Below are positions 1 through 7,647 of a DNA stretch of 64,000 nucleotides, piece by piece. Source of the stretch: Tissierellales bacterium (GTDB lineage Bacteria; Bacillota; Clostridia; Tissierellales; Sedimentibacteraceae); assembly GCA_018433765.1 (NCBI GenBank), contig JAHDQO010000021.1, forward strand, positions 1 to 64,000. The letters run 5' to 3'. The notes beneath the pieces were generated by a model. It saw only the letters and a program-made list of their open reading frames with translations. It was not told the DNA's origin and searched no databases. The position numbers and the translations under genes are program-made. Position 1 is the stretch's first letter. Each line of letters opens with the position of its first letter.

Positions 1-16
1 AAAGTCAACAAGATGG

Positions 17-139
17 CAGGCTTTTGAGAAACTCGAAGTTCGAGGCGTGCCGAAAGCGAGTAAGCGGAGCGTATATAGAAATACGTGAGCATTCTCGATT
101 GAGGCAACAACGATGAAATTCGGGTTTGTCAATAGCCTG
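17..139. repeat. Imperfect inverted-repeat element, GC-rich
   Basis: The outer arms, 17-45 and 111-139, are reverse complements at 22 of 29 positions. The interior holds smaller palindromes, such as CTCGAAGTTCGAG near 33-45. The block is clearly richer in G+C than its surroundings and contains no convincing open reading frame. It looks like a dispersed structured intergenic repeat (REP or MITE type) rather than a gene. Whether other copies exist in the genome cannot be seen here. Confidence 0.6.
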
Positions 140-165
140 AACTATAAACTAATTATAGTTACATC

Positions 166-702
166 TTAAACTCCAGGATCACTTCTAACAATAAATCCAT
201 ACTCACATTCATTTTCTGCCCATGTGCATATAAGCTTAAATCCTCTAATTGCAGCACCCGGTTTATAATCATCAAGGTTAGAACTAAACGCAACTGCATA
301 ATTTACATCTAATATAAATTTACATTTTCCATCAACAACTTCAATAGGTATTTCTTTAATCTCTGGAATCCAATACTTTATTTTACCTTTATCATCTAAA
401 ATATTATCGTATAATTTAACTGTATCTGGAGGGTCACCATTAAAATTAATATTGATTTCTTCATTTAAATTTATATATTTAAGCTTTTTAGAATCTTCCT
501 TCATTATTGTATCAAAGGTATCTTTGGAATCATTCCATGAATTCATTCCAACAGCATAATCTATATTAGTATCACCTGATACAATTGAAATTTTAGGTGG
601 TTGATTAGATGATTTATTTGTTGTATCATCATTACATGAAACTAAGCTTAAAATAATTATTATTAATACTACTATATTGCCTTTTTTCATTACTGAAATC
701 AT
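166..702 (-). CDS. Small lipoprotein coupled to a Cys-repeat precursor; possible immunity protein
   Basis: A 178-residue protein with a lipoprotein signal: a hydrophobic stretch ending in the lipobox LVSC, with the lipidated Cys at residue 23, so it should sit on the outer face of the membrane. The rest is hydrophilic and I recognise no domain. I chose the ATG at 702 because its ATGA overlaps the TGA of the upstream Cys-repeat precursor, which suggests translational coupling. An ATG at 690 is the alternative. Small lipoproteins encoded beside bacteriocin precursors often give self-immunity (LanI type). That role is an inference from position only. Gene 11 of the minus-strand peptide locus. 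Confidence 0.7.
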   Translation of the reverse strand: MISVMKKGNIVVLIIIILSLVSCNDDTTNKSSNQPPKISIVSGDTNIDYAVGMNSWNDSKDTFDTIMKEDSKKLKYINLNEEININFNGDPPDTVKLYDNILDDKGKIKYWIPEIKEIPIEVVDGKCKFILDVNYAVAFSSNLDDYKPGAAIRGFKLICTWAENECEYGFIVRSDPGV

Positions 703-875
703 GTCATGCACCCGCATCCACAATTTACACCATTAGCACAGCTACAACCGCAACCTGCTCCAGTTCTACATGTACACCCACATCCTTTTCCCTTTTCACA
801 GTCACATCCACAACCTGTACCTCCAGCATATTTTGTAACATTATGTAAAATTTGATTATTTCTTAATATCTTCAT
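699..875 (-). CDS. Cys-repeat RiPP precursor, 58 aa, 12 Cys
   Basis: Start chosen at 875 because AAGGAG lies just upstream; a longer in-frame start at 935 would run into the preceding gene. The leader is about 18 residues (MKILRNNQIL...), followed by four tandem units of a decapeptide G-C-G-C-x-C-x-x-G-x: GCGCDCEKGK, GCGCTCRTGA, GCGCSCANGV, NCGCGCMT. The 12 Cys all lie in the core. The leader resembles those of the precursors at 6986-7213 and 7434-7571 (M-[KD]-[IV]-L-R-[NE]). Short length, leader/core layout and nearby SPASM radical SAM genes point to a post-translationally modified peptide, perhaps with sulfur-to-carbon crosslinks. No product is known to me. Confidence 0.8.
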   Translation of the reverse strand: MKILRNNQILHNVTKYAGGTGCGCDCEKGKGCGCTCRTGAGCGCSCANGVNCGCGCMT

Positions 876-931
876 TAACAACTCCTTAACCTTTACTAAA
901 ATTCTATTTGAAAATATATTACTAGCATTTT

Positions 932-2941
932 TCACTTTAACATTATTATATTTTTATACAAAGCCATAAACTTATTACGACCATCTTCACTCATATAATC
1001 AATTGTAGCTAGTGCAATATCATAATTTCCAGTAACCTCAACGTAATGTAACACAGCATTATCAACACCTGCTTCTGACATAAAATTTATTATTGAATAC
1101 AAACTTTGTAAGTTGCTAGTTTCTTTAATATAATCAAATATTAATTCGTCAACTTTTTCTGTAGACATATCTGGAACTATCATCATTACTAGATACATAT
1201 TTTTAGTGCGATTATACCATTCATCTGCCACTAAATCAAAATATTCCTTACTATTGTTTTCCAGAATATCTTTATCAACTGTGTTTTCAATATATCTAAA
1301 AGCTTTTTTAGCTATATTAAAGTTTCTAGTTTTGAACATATAAAGAGAAACTGTTTTTTCAATACCATATGAACTCATATTTGGCAGCAACACACTCATT
1401 TCATCATTCCACATACCACAATAATCAATTATCATATATGCTTGTTTGTCACTATCATTAAATTTACTATATTCTTCTTGTGTTAAAACAGGTTCCCAGC
1501 AATTGATTTGACTACTTTCATTGAATTCATTATTTTGCGTTTGTATTCCAAGTAATGTAGATATTTCAGAGGAACATAATTCCAAAAACTCTTTTTGTCC
1601 CTCTTTAGTCATATACTCAACAGCAGCAATAACTGTACCATAATCCTTAGTTTGTTTTACATAATTAAATATTATCTTATCCATTCCCTCACGAGATATA
1701 TATTCTAACGATTTATATACACAGGAAAAATCTTTACTCTCATCTGTATTAGAAAATACCAATTCATCAACTTTTTTTGTTGACATATTTGGAAATAGCA
1801 TCATTACTAAATAAATGTCATTAGTACGTTTGTACCATTCATCTGCCACTAAATCATAATACCTTTTACTATCATTTTTTAGAATACCTTTATCCACTGT
1901 GTTATTAATATATTCAAAAACTTTTTTAGATACATTGAAATTTCTGGTTTTAAACATATAAAGAGAAACTGTCTTTTCAATACCATATGAACTCATATTT
2001 GGTAGCAAACCATTTATTTCTTCATTCCACATACCACAATAATCAATTATCATATACGCTTGTTTATCACTATCATTAAATTTACTATATTCTTCTTGTG
2101 TTAAAACAGGCTCTACCACTAATTGATTTAGCCTATTCTCAGTAACCTCATTGCTTTGTTCTTTTGTTCCAAGTACAGAAGATATTTCATAGGGACATAA
2201 TTCTAAAAACTTTTTTTGTCCCTCTTTAGTCATACAATCAACAGCAGCAATAACCGTACCATAATCATTAGTCAGTTCTACATAATTAAATATTATCTTA
2301 TCCATTCCATCACAAGATATATATTCTAACGATTTATATACACAAAAAAATTCTTTAGTTTCATTTGTATTAGAAAATACCAACTCATCAACTTTTTGTG
2401 TTGACATATTTGGAAATAACATCATCACTAAATAAATGTCATTAGTACGTTTGTACCATTCATCTGCCACTAAATCATAATACTTTTTACTATCATTCTT
2501 TAGAATATCCTTATCCACTGTGTTATTAATATATTCAAAAGTATTTTTAGTGTTTTCTAAAGCAAACTTATTTCCACCATTTCTTTTCATATAAACAGAT
2601 ACTATTCTTTCTACTCCATCTGAAGTCATTTGTGGAAGCATAAGATTAACCTCTTTAGTCCACATACCTGATGAATTCACTATTTGATATGCCTTTTCAT
2701 CATTCTCATTATATTGTTTCTCTTTATTTAAGGTTTTATCTGTAGAAATTTGATTATTGTTTTGATTTTCTGCTCTTAAATCTAAGATACTAGCATAAAC
2801 CACATTATTTAGCATACTATCGTTTTCAATGACATTATTTCCCATTATTTTTTTTTCATTTTTTATAAACAAAATAACAAATAAAACAATAAAAGCACAT
2901 AAACTATATTTTAAAATAAATTTATTTGTTTTATTCTTCAC
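932..2941 (-). CDS. Membrane-anchored protein with three near-identical ~175-residue repeats
   Basis: A 669-residue protein. Residues 8-27 form one N-terminal transmembrane helix or uncleaved signal anchor, so the bulk should be extracellular. Three tandem units follow at about 81-257, 290-465 and 497-669, sharing DEWYKRTNDIYLVMMLFP and similar blocks, and the first two are nearly identical there. The predicted helical content suggests alpha-solenoid-like repeats. No catalytic motif or family is recognisable. The start is GTG with GGGAG upstream. It sits between two precursor genes on the same strand, so a role in peptide export, immunity or target binding is possible but unproven. Confidence 0.75.
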   Translation of the reverse strand: MKNKTNKFILKYSLCAFIVLFVILFIKNEKKIMGNNVIENDSMLNNVVYASILDLRAENQNNNQISTDKTLNKEKQYNENDEKAYQIVNSSGMWTKEVNLMLPQMTSDGVERIVSVYMKRNGGNKFALENTKNTFEYINNTVDKDILKNDSKKYYDLVADEWYKRTNDIYLVMMLFPNMSTQKVDELVFSNTNETKEFFCVYKSLEYISCDGMDKIIFNYVELTNDYGTVIAAVDCMTKEGQKKFLELCPYEISSVLGTKEQSNEVTENRLNQLVVEPVLTQEEYSKFNDSDKQAYMIIDYCGMWNEEINGLLPNMSSYGIEKTVSLYMFKTRNFNVSKKVFEYINNTVDKGILKNDSKRYYDLVADEWYKRTNDIYLVMMLFPNMSTKKVDELVFSNTDESKDFSCVYKSLEYISREGMDKIIFNYVKQTKDYGTVIAAVEYMTKEGQKEFLELCSSEISTLLGIQTQNNEFNESSQINCWEPVLTQEEYSKFNDSDKQAYMIIDYCGMWNDEMSVLLPNMSSYGIEKTVSLYMFKTRNFNIAKKAFRYIENTVDKDILENNSKEYFDLVADEWYNRTKNMYLVMMIVPDMSTEKVDELIFDYIKETSNLQSLYSIINFMSEAGVDNAVLHYVEVTGNYDIALATIDYMSEDGRNKFMALYKNIIMLK
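935..2701 (-). repeat. Three tandem coding repeats inside the 669-aa gene
   Basis: The DNA units lie at about 2171-2701, 1547-2074 and 935-1453 (first to third in protein order). They are similar enough at DNA level to suggest recent duplication and possible unequal recombination. The third unit is the most diverged in its C-terminal half. Confidence 0.75.
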
Positions 2942-3094
2942 AGTAACATCTCCCTCTATACTATACTCATTTATTCTAAATCTACATAATTGACATTATA
3001 AAGTTTATGGTTAAAATTTATATTTATACTAACTATTCTTATACACTATCACATTTTTCGTCGTTTGTACAAAGCTTTAGGTAATTAGAATAAT

Positions 3095-3334
3095 TTAATT
3101 AACAGTATTCTTTAAATCCGCTTTTTCATAGTTTGCTTCTAAATTAACCATTGTATCATTACAAGTACCAGAACAAACATGACATCCAATATGTCCACCA
3201 TTACTTTTTCCCTTTGAGAAATTATTTGAAGGTATATTACATATACAAGCAAATGGTGAAACTCCTATTCCAAATAATTTCTCAGCATTGTCTTTTGTAA
3301 TAGGTCCTTTTCCTAAAACAGTTATCATTCTCAT
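3095..3334 (-). CDS. Second-type Cys-rich RiPP precursor, 79 aa
   Basis: The leader-like N-terminus contains V-L-G-K, a motif also present (S-L-G-K) in the precursor at 29737-29946. The five Cys are at 30, 32, 51, 54 and 58, arranged ACIC and GCHVCSGTC, and are followed by an acidic/basic tail without Cys. AAGGTGAT precedes the ATG. It lies downstream of a SPASM radical SAM gene, with a strong stem-loop between them. The LGK leader and the CcpM-like neighbour suggest relation to the CLI_3235-type peptides of Clostridia, but it differs from the decapeptide-repeat precursors of the same locus. Structure and activity of the product are unknown. Confidence 0.65.
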   Translation of the reverse strand: MRMITVLGKGPITKDNAEKLFGIGVSPFACICNIPSNNFSKGKSNGGHIGCHVCSGTCNDTMVNLEANYEKADLKNTVN

Positions 3335-3403
3335 ATTATCACCTTGTATAATGAAGTCATAAGGAAATCATTATACATTTTCCTTTCTAGATTATTTCTA
3401 TAT

Positions 3404-3466
3404 AATCTTTATTGAGCGCTGTGGATTAGTATTATCACCTACAGCTCCTCAATTATAATAAAGATT
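3404..3466 (-). terminator. Long stem-loop between maturase and 79-aa precursor
   Basis: The arms AATCTTTATT (3404-3413) and AATAAAGATT (3457-3466) are perfectly complementary, and the inner arms around GCTGTGG and CCTACAGC extend the stem. There is no clean U-tract on the minus strand, so it may be an attenuator or an RNA-processing or stability element rather than a full terminator. Confidence 0.6.
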
Positions 3467-3479
3467 ATTCTTTTAACGT

Positions 3480-5054
3480 TTAACAAATATGAAGTTTATC
3501 AACTTTTTTTATTAAATCAGCTTTATTTTCATAACATTCAAAGTAGTATATTAAACTGTTATAGGCATTATCTCTAGTATCAATACATGCTTTGTTAAGC
3601 TTTGTAACATTGAGCCCATTCTTGTCAAACACTTTAGCATAACAAATATCACAAAGCCTGACAGCCCAACATTTTGAACATTTTTCTTTAACTGCTTTTT
3701 CATATTCATGAACATATAATTTTTTTATAACATCTAAATTGAATCCTGAATATACATTGCCTATATATGGAGAATTTCCAATACGTTCACATACCTTGAA
3801 ATCTCCATTTACAGTAACATACAACCGTCTGTTTCCTGGTACACAACAACCATTAAAACTATATAAATCAAGTGGCTCTTCTAGAATAATTCTATTGTGT
3901 ATTCTTGATAAAGTATTTTCTAAATATTTTTTAGTAAATGTTATATCAATTTTATCATTTAAATACCTATTCTTTGTCCACACTGAAATAGGCGATATAT
4001 ATGAATCACCTGTTTCACTTATCTTTATTCCATCATATTTTCCAATTTTTCTATTTACTGAACCTTCCTCAGGATACGTAATATCCTTTTCTATCTCTTT
4101 AGGTAACCATTCTAAAGAATCAAAGAAATTTTGTATTTCATCAAGTTTAGAGTAAAGATATGGTTGTGCAAAAACCATGCTAATACTAATAGAATTAAGA
4201 GCCTTCTCATTATATTCATTAAGCAACAACTTTAAACCTCTAAGTGAATCTTCAAAACTTCCTTTTCCATTTTTATATTTTCTATATTCATCATGTATTT
4301 CTTTTGGTCCATCAATGCTTGCAGTTATATTAAAATTTTCTTTGTTAAAAAAAGTCGCCATTTCCTTTGTTAATAATGTTAAATTAGTAGTAATACCAAA
4401 AGAAATTTTTTTACCTTTCAATACTTTTTTACTATATTCCACACATTTTTTTAATAAATCAAATTTTAGTAATGGTTCACCTCCATAAAATACTATAGAT
4501 ATTTTGTTTTCTGATTTCATTGATAAAAAATCTATAGCTTTAAATGCTATTTCTTCTGTCATACTGCGCTCTGAAAAATTTCTATTTTCTTTATAATCTT
4601 GATTGTATATACAGTATTCGCATCTCAAATTACATTTTTCAGTTAATTCCAATGTCATTAAATGTATTGAAGACATAGCTTCTTCAATACATTCTTTATG
4701 TAACGGAGAATAAAATTTATTAATAAATTTTGCTTGTAGAATTTTATTTTTTTCTATAAATACTAGTAATTCTGTTAAAAATACATTAAAATCTTCCAAT
4801 AAAGATTCTTTCATATCTCTAATAAATTCTTTTAAATTACAATTGTCTTTTTCAAAAGCTGATATATAATTTAAAAAATCATATTCTTCTTTAGAGCATT
4901 GAAAAATCTTTCCAGTCCCTGCATCAAATAAATAGAAATATTTATTTGTTTTAAATAATTTACACAGTCTATCCATTCCACCATGTGAGTATATAATGTA
5001 ATTTAATTTTTCTAACTTTGTTAATGTATCCATTACTATATTATTAAATTTCAA
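3480..5054 (-). CDS. Radical SAM/SPASM peptide maturase (CcpM-like)
   Basis: A 524-residue protein. The radical SAM motif CNLRCEYC places Cys at 141, 145 and 148, and FYGGEPLL is the SAM-binding GGEP element. The C-terminus is Cys-rich (GCCVPG, VCER, CSKCWAVRLCDIC), as expected for SPASM auxiliary Fe-S clusters. Residues 1-125 form an N-terminal region that probably recognises the leader peptide. It is clearly similar to the maturase at 30037-31488 in the motif context (TEKCNLRCEYCIYN versus TQNCNLRCKYCVYS). It should modify Cys-rich precursors by radical chemistry. Its gene follows the ABC exporter after 19 bases and precedes the 79-aa precursor, which is its likeliest substrate. Confidence 0.85.
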   Translation of the reverse strand: MKFNNIVMDTLTKLEKLNYIIYSHGGMDRLCKLFKTNKYFYLFDAGTGKIFQCSKEEYDFLNYISAFEKDNCNLKEFIRDMKESLLEDFNVFLTELLVFIEKNKILQAKFINKFYSPLHKECIEEAMSSIHLMTLELTEKCNLRCEYCIYNQDYKENRNFSERSMTEEIAFKAIDFLSMKSENKISIVFYGGEPLLKFDLLKKCVEYSKKVLKGKKISFGITTNLTLLTKEMATFFNKENFNITASIDGPKEIHDEYRKYKNGKGSFEDSLRGLKLLLNEYNEKALNSISISMVFAQPYLYSKLDEIQNFFDSLEWLPKEIEKDITYPEEGSVNRKIGKYDGIKISETGDSYISPISVWTKNRYLNDKIDITFTKKYLENTLSRIHNRIILEEPLDLYSFNGCCVPGNRRLYVTVNGDFKVCERIGNSPYIGNVYSGFNLDVIKKLYVHEYEKAVKEKCSKCWAVRLCDICYAKVFDKNGLNVTKLNKACIDTRDNAYNSLIYYFECYENKADLIKKVDKLHIC

Positions 5055-5073
5055 TTTAGCAAACTCCTTTCAT

Positions 5074-6912
5074 TTATAAAGAAGTATAGTGTCTTGCTTG
5101 TGATAAGTAAAATTTTGCATATTCGCCATTATTGCCCATAAGCTGTTTATGTGTACCTTCTTCATGAATCTTTTTATTCTTTATAAAAATTATGTGATCT
5201 GCTTTATTTGCACAAGTCATCCTGTGAGATACATAAATTATCATTTTACTTGAAGATAAATTTTCAATTCTACGTATTAAATCATCTTCCGCCAATGGAT
5301 CCAATGCTGATGACGGTTCATCTAAAATTAGTATAGGTGATTCTCTGTATAAAGCTCTAGTAAGTGCAAGTTTTTGATTTTCTCCGCCAGATAAAATAAT
5401 ACCATCATCATGAAATATTTTTTCCAAATGAGTTTCCAATCCTTTGTCAAAAGTATTTACTTTATTCAATAATCCAGAATATGTAAGATGTTTATTAATT
5501 TTTTTAATACTATTTAAATTATTTTTATCATATTCAGACAAAGCAATATTTTCTCCTATCGTAAATGAAAAACATTTAAAATCCTGAAATACAGTACCAA
5601 ATAATTGTTTATATTGAATATAATCAATATTGTTAATTGGAATATCATTTAAATAAATAAATCCAGATGTAGGTTCATATAGTCTACAAATTAAATTAAT
5701 TAAAGTTGTTTTACCTGCACCATTTTCTCCTAATATTACATATAATTTTCCCGTCTCAAATGTACAATTAAAATTTTCTAATACATATTCATTACTATTT
5801 GGATATGAAAAATATACATTTTCAAATTTAATTACAAAATCATTATTCTTTAAAACCTCTTCTATAGAGATTGTTTTTTGTTTCAAATTATTATCGTTAT
5901 ATTGTTTATATATTTCACTTTCAAGTTCCATAAATTCCCTAAATGATTCTATATACTTACCATTAATATTTAATTTTGTTAAAAAAGTTACTAAACTTAC
6001 TAAAGAATTCGAAAGCTGATTAGTTGCACTAAAACATTGAGTAAAAGAGCCTACAGAAATGTTTTTATTAAATGTGATCCATGCTAAATAAAGGTAAATA
6101 CCACTATTTTTAATTATATCCGCAACACTTGATGTTATATTTATAGATATACTTATTTTATATAATTTATTTAGTCGCTGCTTTAAGTATTCGAGAGTCT
6201 TTTTATATTTTTTCATAATCCACTCAACAAATCCATAAACTTTCATTTCTTTAATATTTTTTTTATCACCTAAAATTTGTATATAATAATTTATAACTCT
6301 TGTTAAATACATATTTTCATCTCGAAATTTAATTTGCCACAATTCTGCAATATTATTTAAAATAAATGATATTGCAGTAAAAAAAGCTATAACAATAAGC
6401 AATCTACTATCAGCCACTATAATAATAGTAACTGTTGATATAATTAATATTATATTAGATATTGCCTGAAAAAAACTATCAATGAGATTGTTTCCAATAC
6501 CTTTATAAATTATATCTTGAGCAAGAGCAATTTTTTGATGTGTTTCTGGATTATCAAGTTGTGACATATCTAGTGTTACAACTTTCTTATTTATTAACAA
6601 TAAAAAATGCATAGCATACAAATGTCCATTTAAATTGATAAATTTATGCTCAAGAAAAATATTAATTACCGTAGCAAAAACTTGAATAAAGAAATATATA
6701 CATATATACTTAATTATTAAATCAAAATCGTTACCAGAAATTATTTCATCAATAATTAACTTTGGTAAAATCATATATATCAAAGGAGTTACTCCATTCA
6801 TGATTGCTAGAACTGCTTGTGCAATAACATATGATTTACTAAAATCTTTAACATACTTAAAGAAATATAAATTATTTAAAAGATTTTTTTTTAAGAGACG
6901 TATAAAAGTCAT
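5074..6912 (-). CDS. ABC exporter (fused membrane and ATPase domains), peptide type
   Basis: A 612-residue half-transporter: about six membrane helices in residues 25-330, then an ATPase with Walker A GENGAGKTT, signature LSGGENQK and Walker B ILILDEP. It should form a homodimer and export the modified peptides. There is no N-terminal C39 peptidase domain, so leader removal must be done by another protein. AAGGAG precedes the ATG. It lies between the 75-aa Cys-repeat precursor, from which it is separated by a 14-bp stem-loop, and the radical SAM gene. Confidence 0.85.
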   Translation of the reverse strand: MTFIRLLKKNLLNNLYFFKYVKDFSKSYVIAQAVLAIMNGVTPLIYMILPKLIIDEIISGNDFDLIIKYICIYFFIQVFATVINIFLEHKFINLNGHLYAMHFLLLINKKVVTLDMSQLDNPETHQKIALAQDIIYKGIGNNLIDSFFQAISNIILIISTVTIIIVADSRLLIVIAFFTAISFILNNIAELWQIKFRDENMYLTRVINYYIQILGDKKNIKEMKVYGFVEWIMKKYKKTLEYLKQRLNKLYKISISINITSSVADIIKNSGIYLYLAWITFNKNISVGSFTQCFSATNQLSNSLVSLVTFLTKLNINGKYIESFREFMELESEIYKQYNDNNLKQKTISIEEVLKNNDFVIKFENVYFSYPNSNEYVLENFNCTFETGKLYVILGENGAGKTTLINLICRLYEPTSGFIYLNDIPINNIDYIQYKQLFGTVFQDFKCFSFTIGENIALSEYDKNNLNSIKKINKHLTYSGLLNKVNTFDKGLETHLEKIFHDDGIILSGGENQKLALTRALYRESPILILDEPSSALDPLAEDDLIRRIENLSSSKMIIYVSHRMTCANKADHIIFIKNKKIHEEGTHKQLMGNNGEYAKFYLSQARHYTSL

Positions 6913-6944
6913 TTTGTTTCTCCTTGTAAAAACAAATTTAAACC

Positions 6945-6974
6945 ATCGATGCTAGTTAAATAACTAGCACCGAT
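6945..6974 (-). terminator. 14-bp stem-loop between precursor and exporter genes
   Basis: ATCGATGCTAGTTA (6945-6958) pairs with the segment ending at 6974, with one G-U wobble and a 2-base loop. A run of five T lies 12 bases further on in the minus-strand transcript. It probably acts as a partial terminator or 3' stabiliser that keeps precursor mRNA more abundant than exporter mRNA. Confidence 0.6.
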
Positions 6975-6985
6975 AGTCTGTAAAT

Positions 6986-7213
6986 TTAAGTAGGTATACA
7001 ACCGCAACCGCAACCTATACCTACACTGCCACATCCGCAGCCACAACCTATTCCACTTGTAGGAGGTGGATTACAATTACAACCTATGCCACCTGCGCAA
7101 GCTTGACCCATATAACATCCACAGCCAATTCCGTTTGCACATCCGCAACCACAACCCTTACCAATATTAATTGGTAGATTAGAATTTTGATTACCTTCTC
7201 TTAATACATCCAT
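6986..7213 (-). CDS. Cys-repeat RiPP precursor, 75 aa, 14 Cys
   Basis: Leader MDVLREGNQNSNLPINIGK, then a Gly/Cys core: GCGCGCANGI, GCGCYMG, QACAGGI, GCNCNPPPTSGI, GCGCGCGSVGI, GCGCGCIPT. The units follow the same G-C-G-C-x-C scheme as the 58-aa and 45-aa precursors but with irregular spacing, one unit reduced to a single Cys, and a Pro-rich interruption. AGAGG precedes the ATG. It sits directly upstream of the ABC exporter. The leader shares M-D-[VI]-L-R-E with the 45-aa precursor. The core is Gly and Cys rich and lacks aromatic residues apart from one Tyr, so it is probably a heavily crosslinked or metal-binding peptide. Confidence 0.8.
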   Translation of the reverse strand: MDVLREGNQNSNLPINIGKGCGCGCANGIGCGCYMGQACAGGIGCNCNPPPTSGIGCGCGCGSVGIGCGCGCIPT

Positions 7214-7313
7214 TTAATTTACCTCTTTTCAATTAATTGCAATTAGAAAGCTTTATATTTAACTACATATTTGTAACTTAAAAAATAGCAAGTTTTTATT
7301 TAATAATACTAAA

Positions 7314-7395
7314 TCAACTACATCCACAGCCACAGCCCAAATCCATACATATTTTTGTGAGTTTTTGTGATTAATTGTTTCTTAGTATTTTTAAT
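7314..7395 (-). pseudogene. Decayed Cys-repeat precursor
   Basis: The upstream sequence GTTAAGGAGT matches the ribosome-site region of the 58-aa precursor, and the leader region aligns with that gene, but the start codon is ATT instead of ATG. Reading on gives a degenerate leader (KNTKKQLITKTHKN), then a frame change. In the next frame the DNA still encodes GCGCGCS before a stop. Only one Cys unit remains. It lies between two intact precursors, which points to tandem duplication and loss within the array. Confidence 0.6.
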
Positions 7396-7433
7396 TTAGA
7401 ACTCCTTAACATTTACTAAAATATGTAAGCAAA

Positions 7434-7571
7434 TTAATTGCATCCACATCCTGCTCCTCCAGTACATCCACAACCGCATCCTGCTCCAGTTGTACATCCA
7501 CATCCACATCCTTTTCCAGGATAAAAAGTATTCACACTACTTTGTTTAGAATTTTCTCTAAGGATATCCAT
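7434..7571 (-). CDS. Cys-repeat RiPP precursor, 45 aa, 8 Cys
   Basis: A short gene with a near-perfect ribosome binding site (AGGAGG, 7 bases before the ATG at 7571). The product has leader MDILRENSKQSSVNTFYPGK and core GCGCGCTTGA, GCGCGCTGGA, GCGCN, an exact decapeptide period. The leader matches that of the 75-aa precursor (M-D-[IV]-L-R-E). It follows the radical SAM/SPASM gene at 7648-8985 by 76 bases on the same strand, so that enzyme is its most likely modifier. The short length and clean repeat make this the simplest member of the family. Confidence 0.8.
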   Translation of the reverse strand: MDILRENSKQSSVNTFYPGKGCGCGCTTGAGCGCGCTGGAGCGCN

Positions 7572-7647
7572 AATTACACCTCCTTCTTTAAGCTTTCAAA
7601 TTAACAAAATATAAAAAAATAACTTATTTAAGCTATAAATATGTCTT

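Noticed and set aside
876-935. Longer N-terminus for the 58-aa precursor starting at 935
   Set aside because: It overlaps the end of the 669-aa gene and lacks a ribosome site, whereas the ATG at 875 follows AAGGAG and yields a leader like the other precursors.
932-2701. CRISPR array or satellite DNA from the repeated segments
   Set aside because: The units are about 530-600 bp, coding and in frame, without short spacers.
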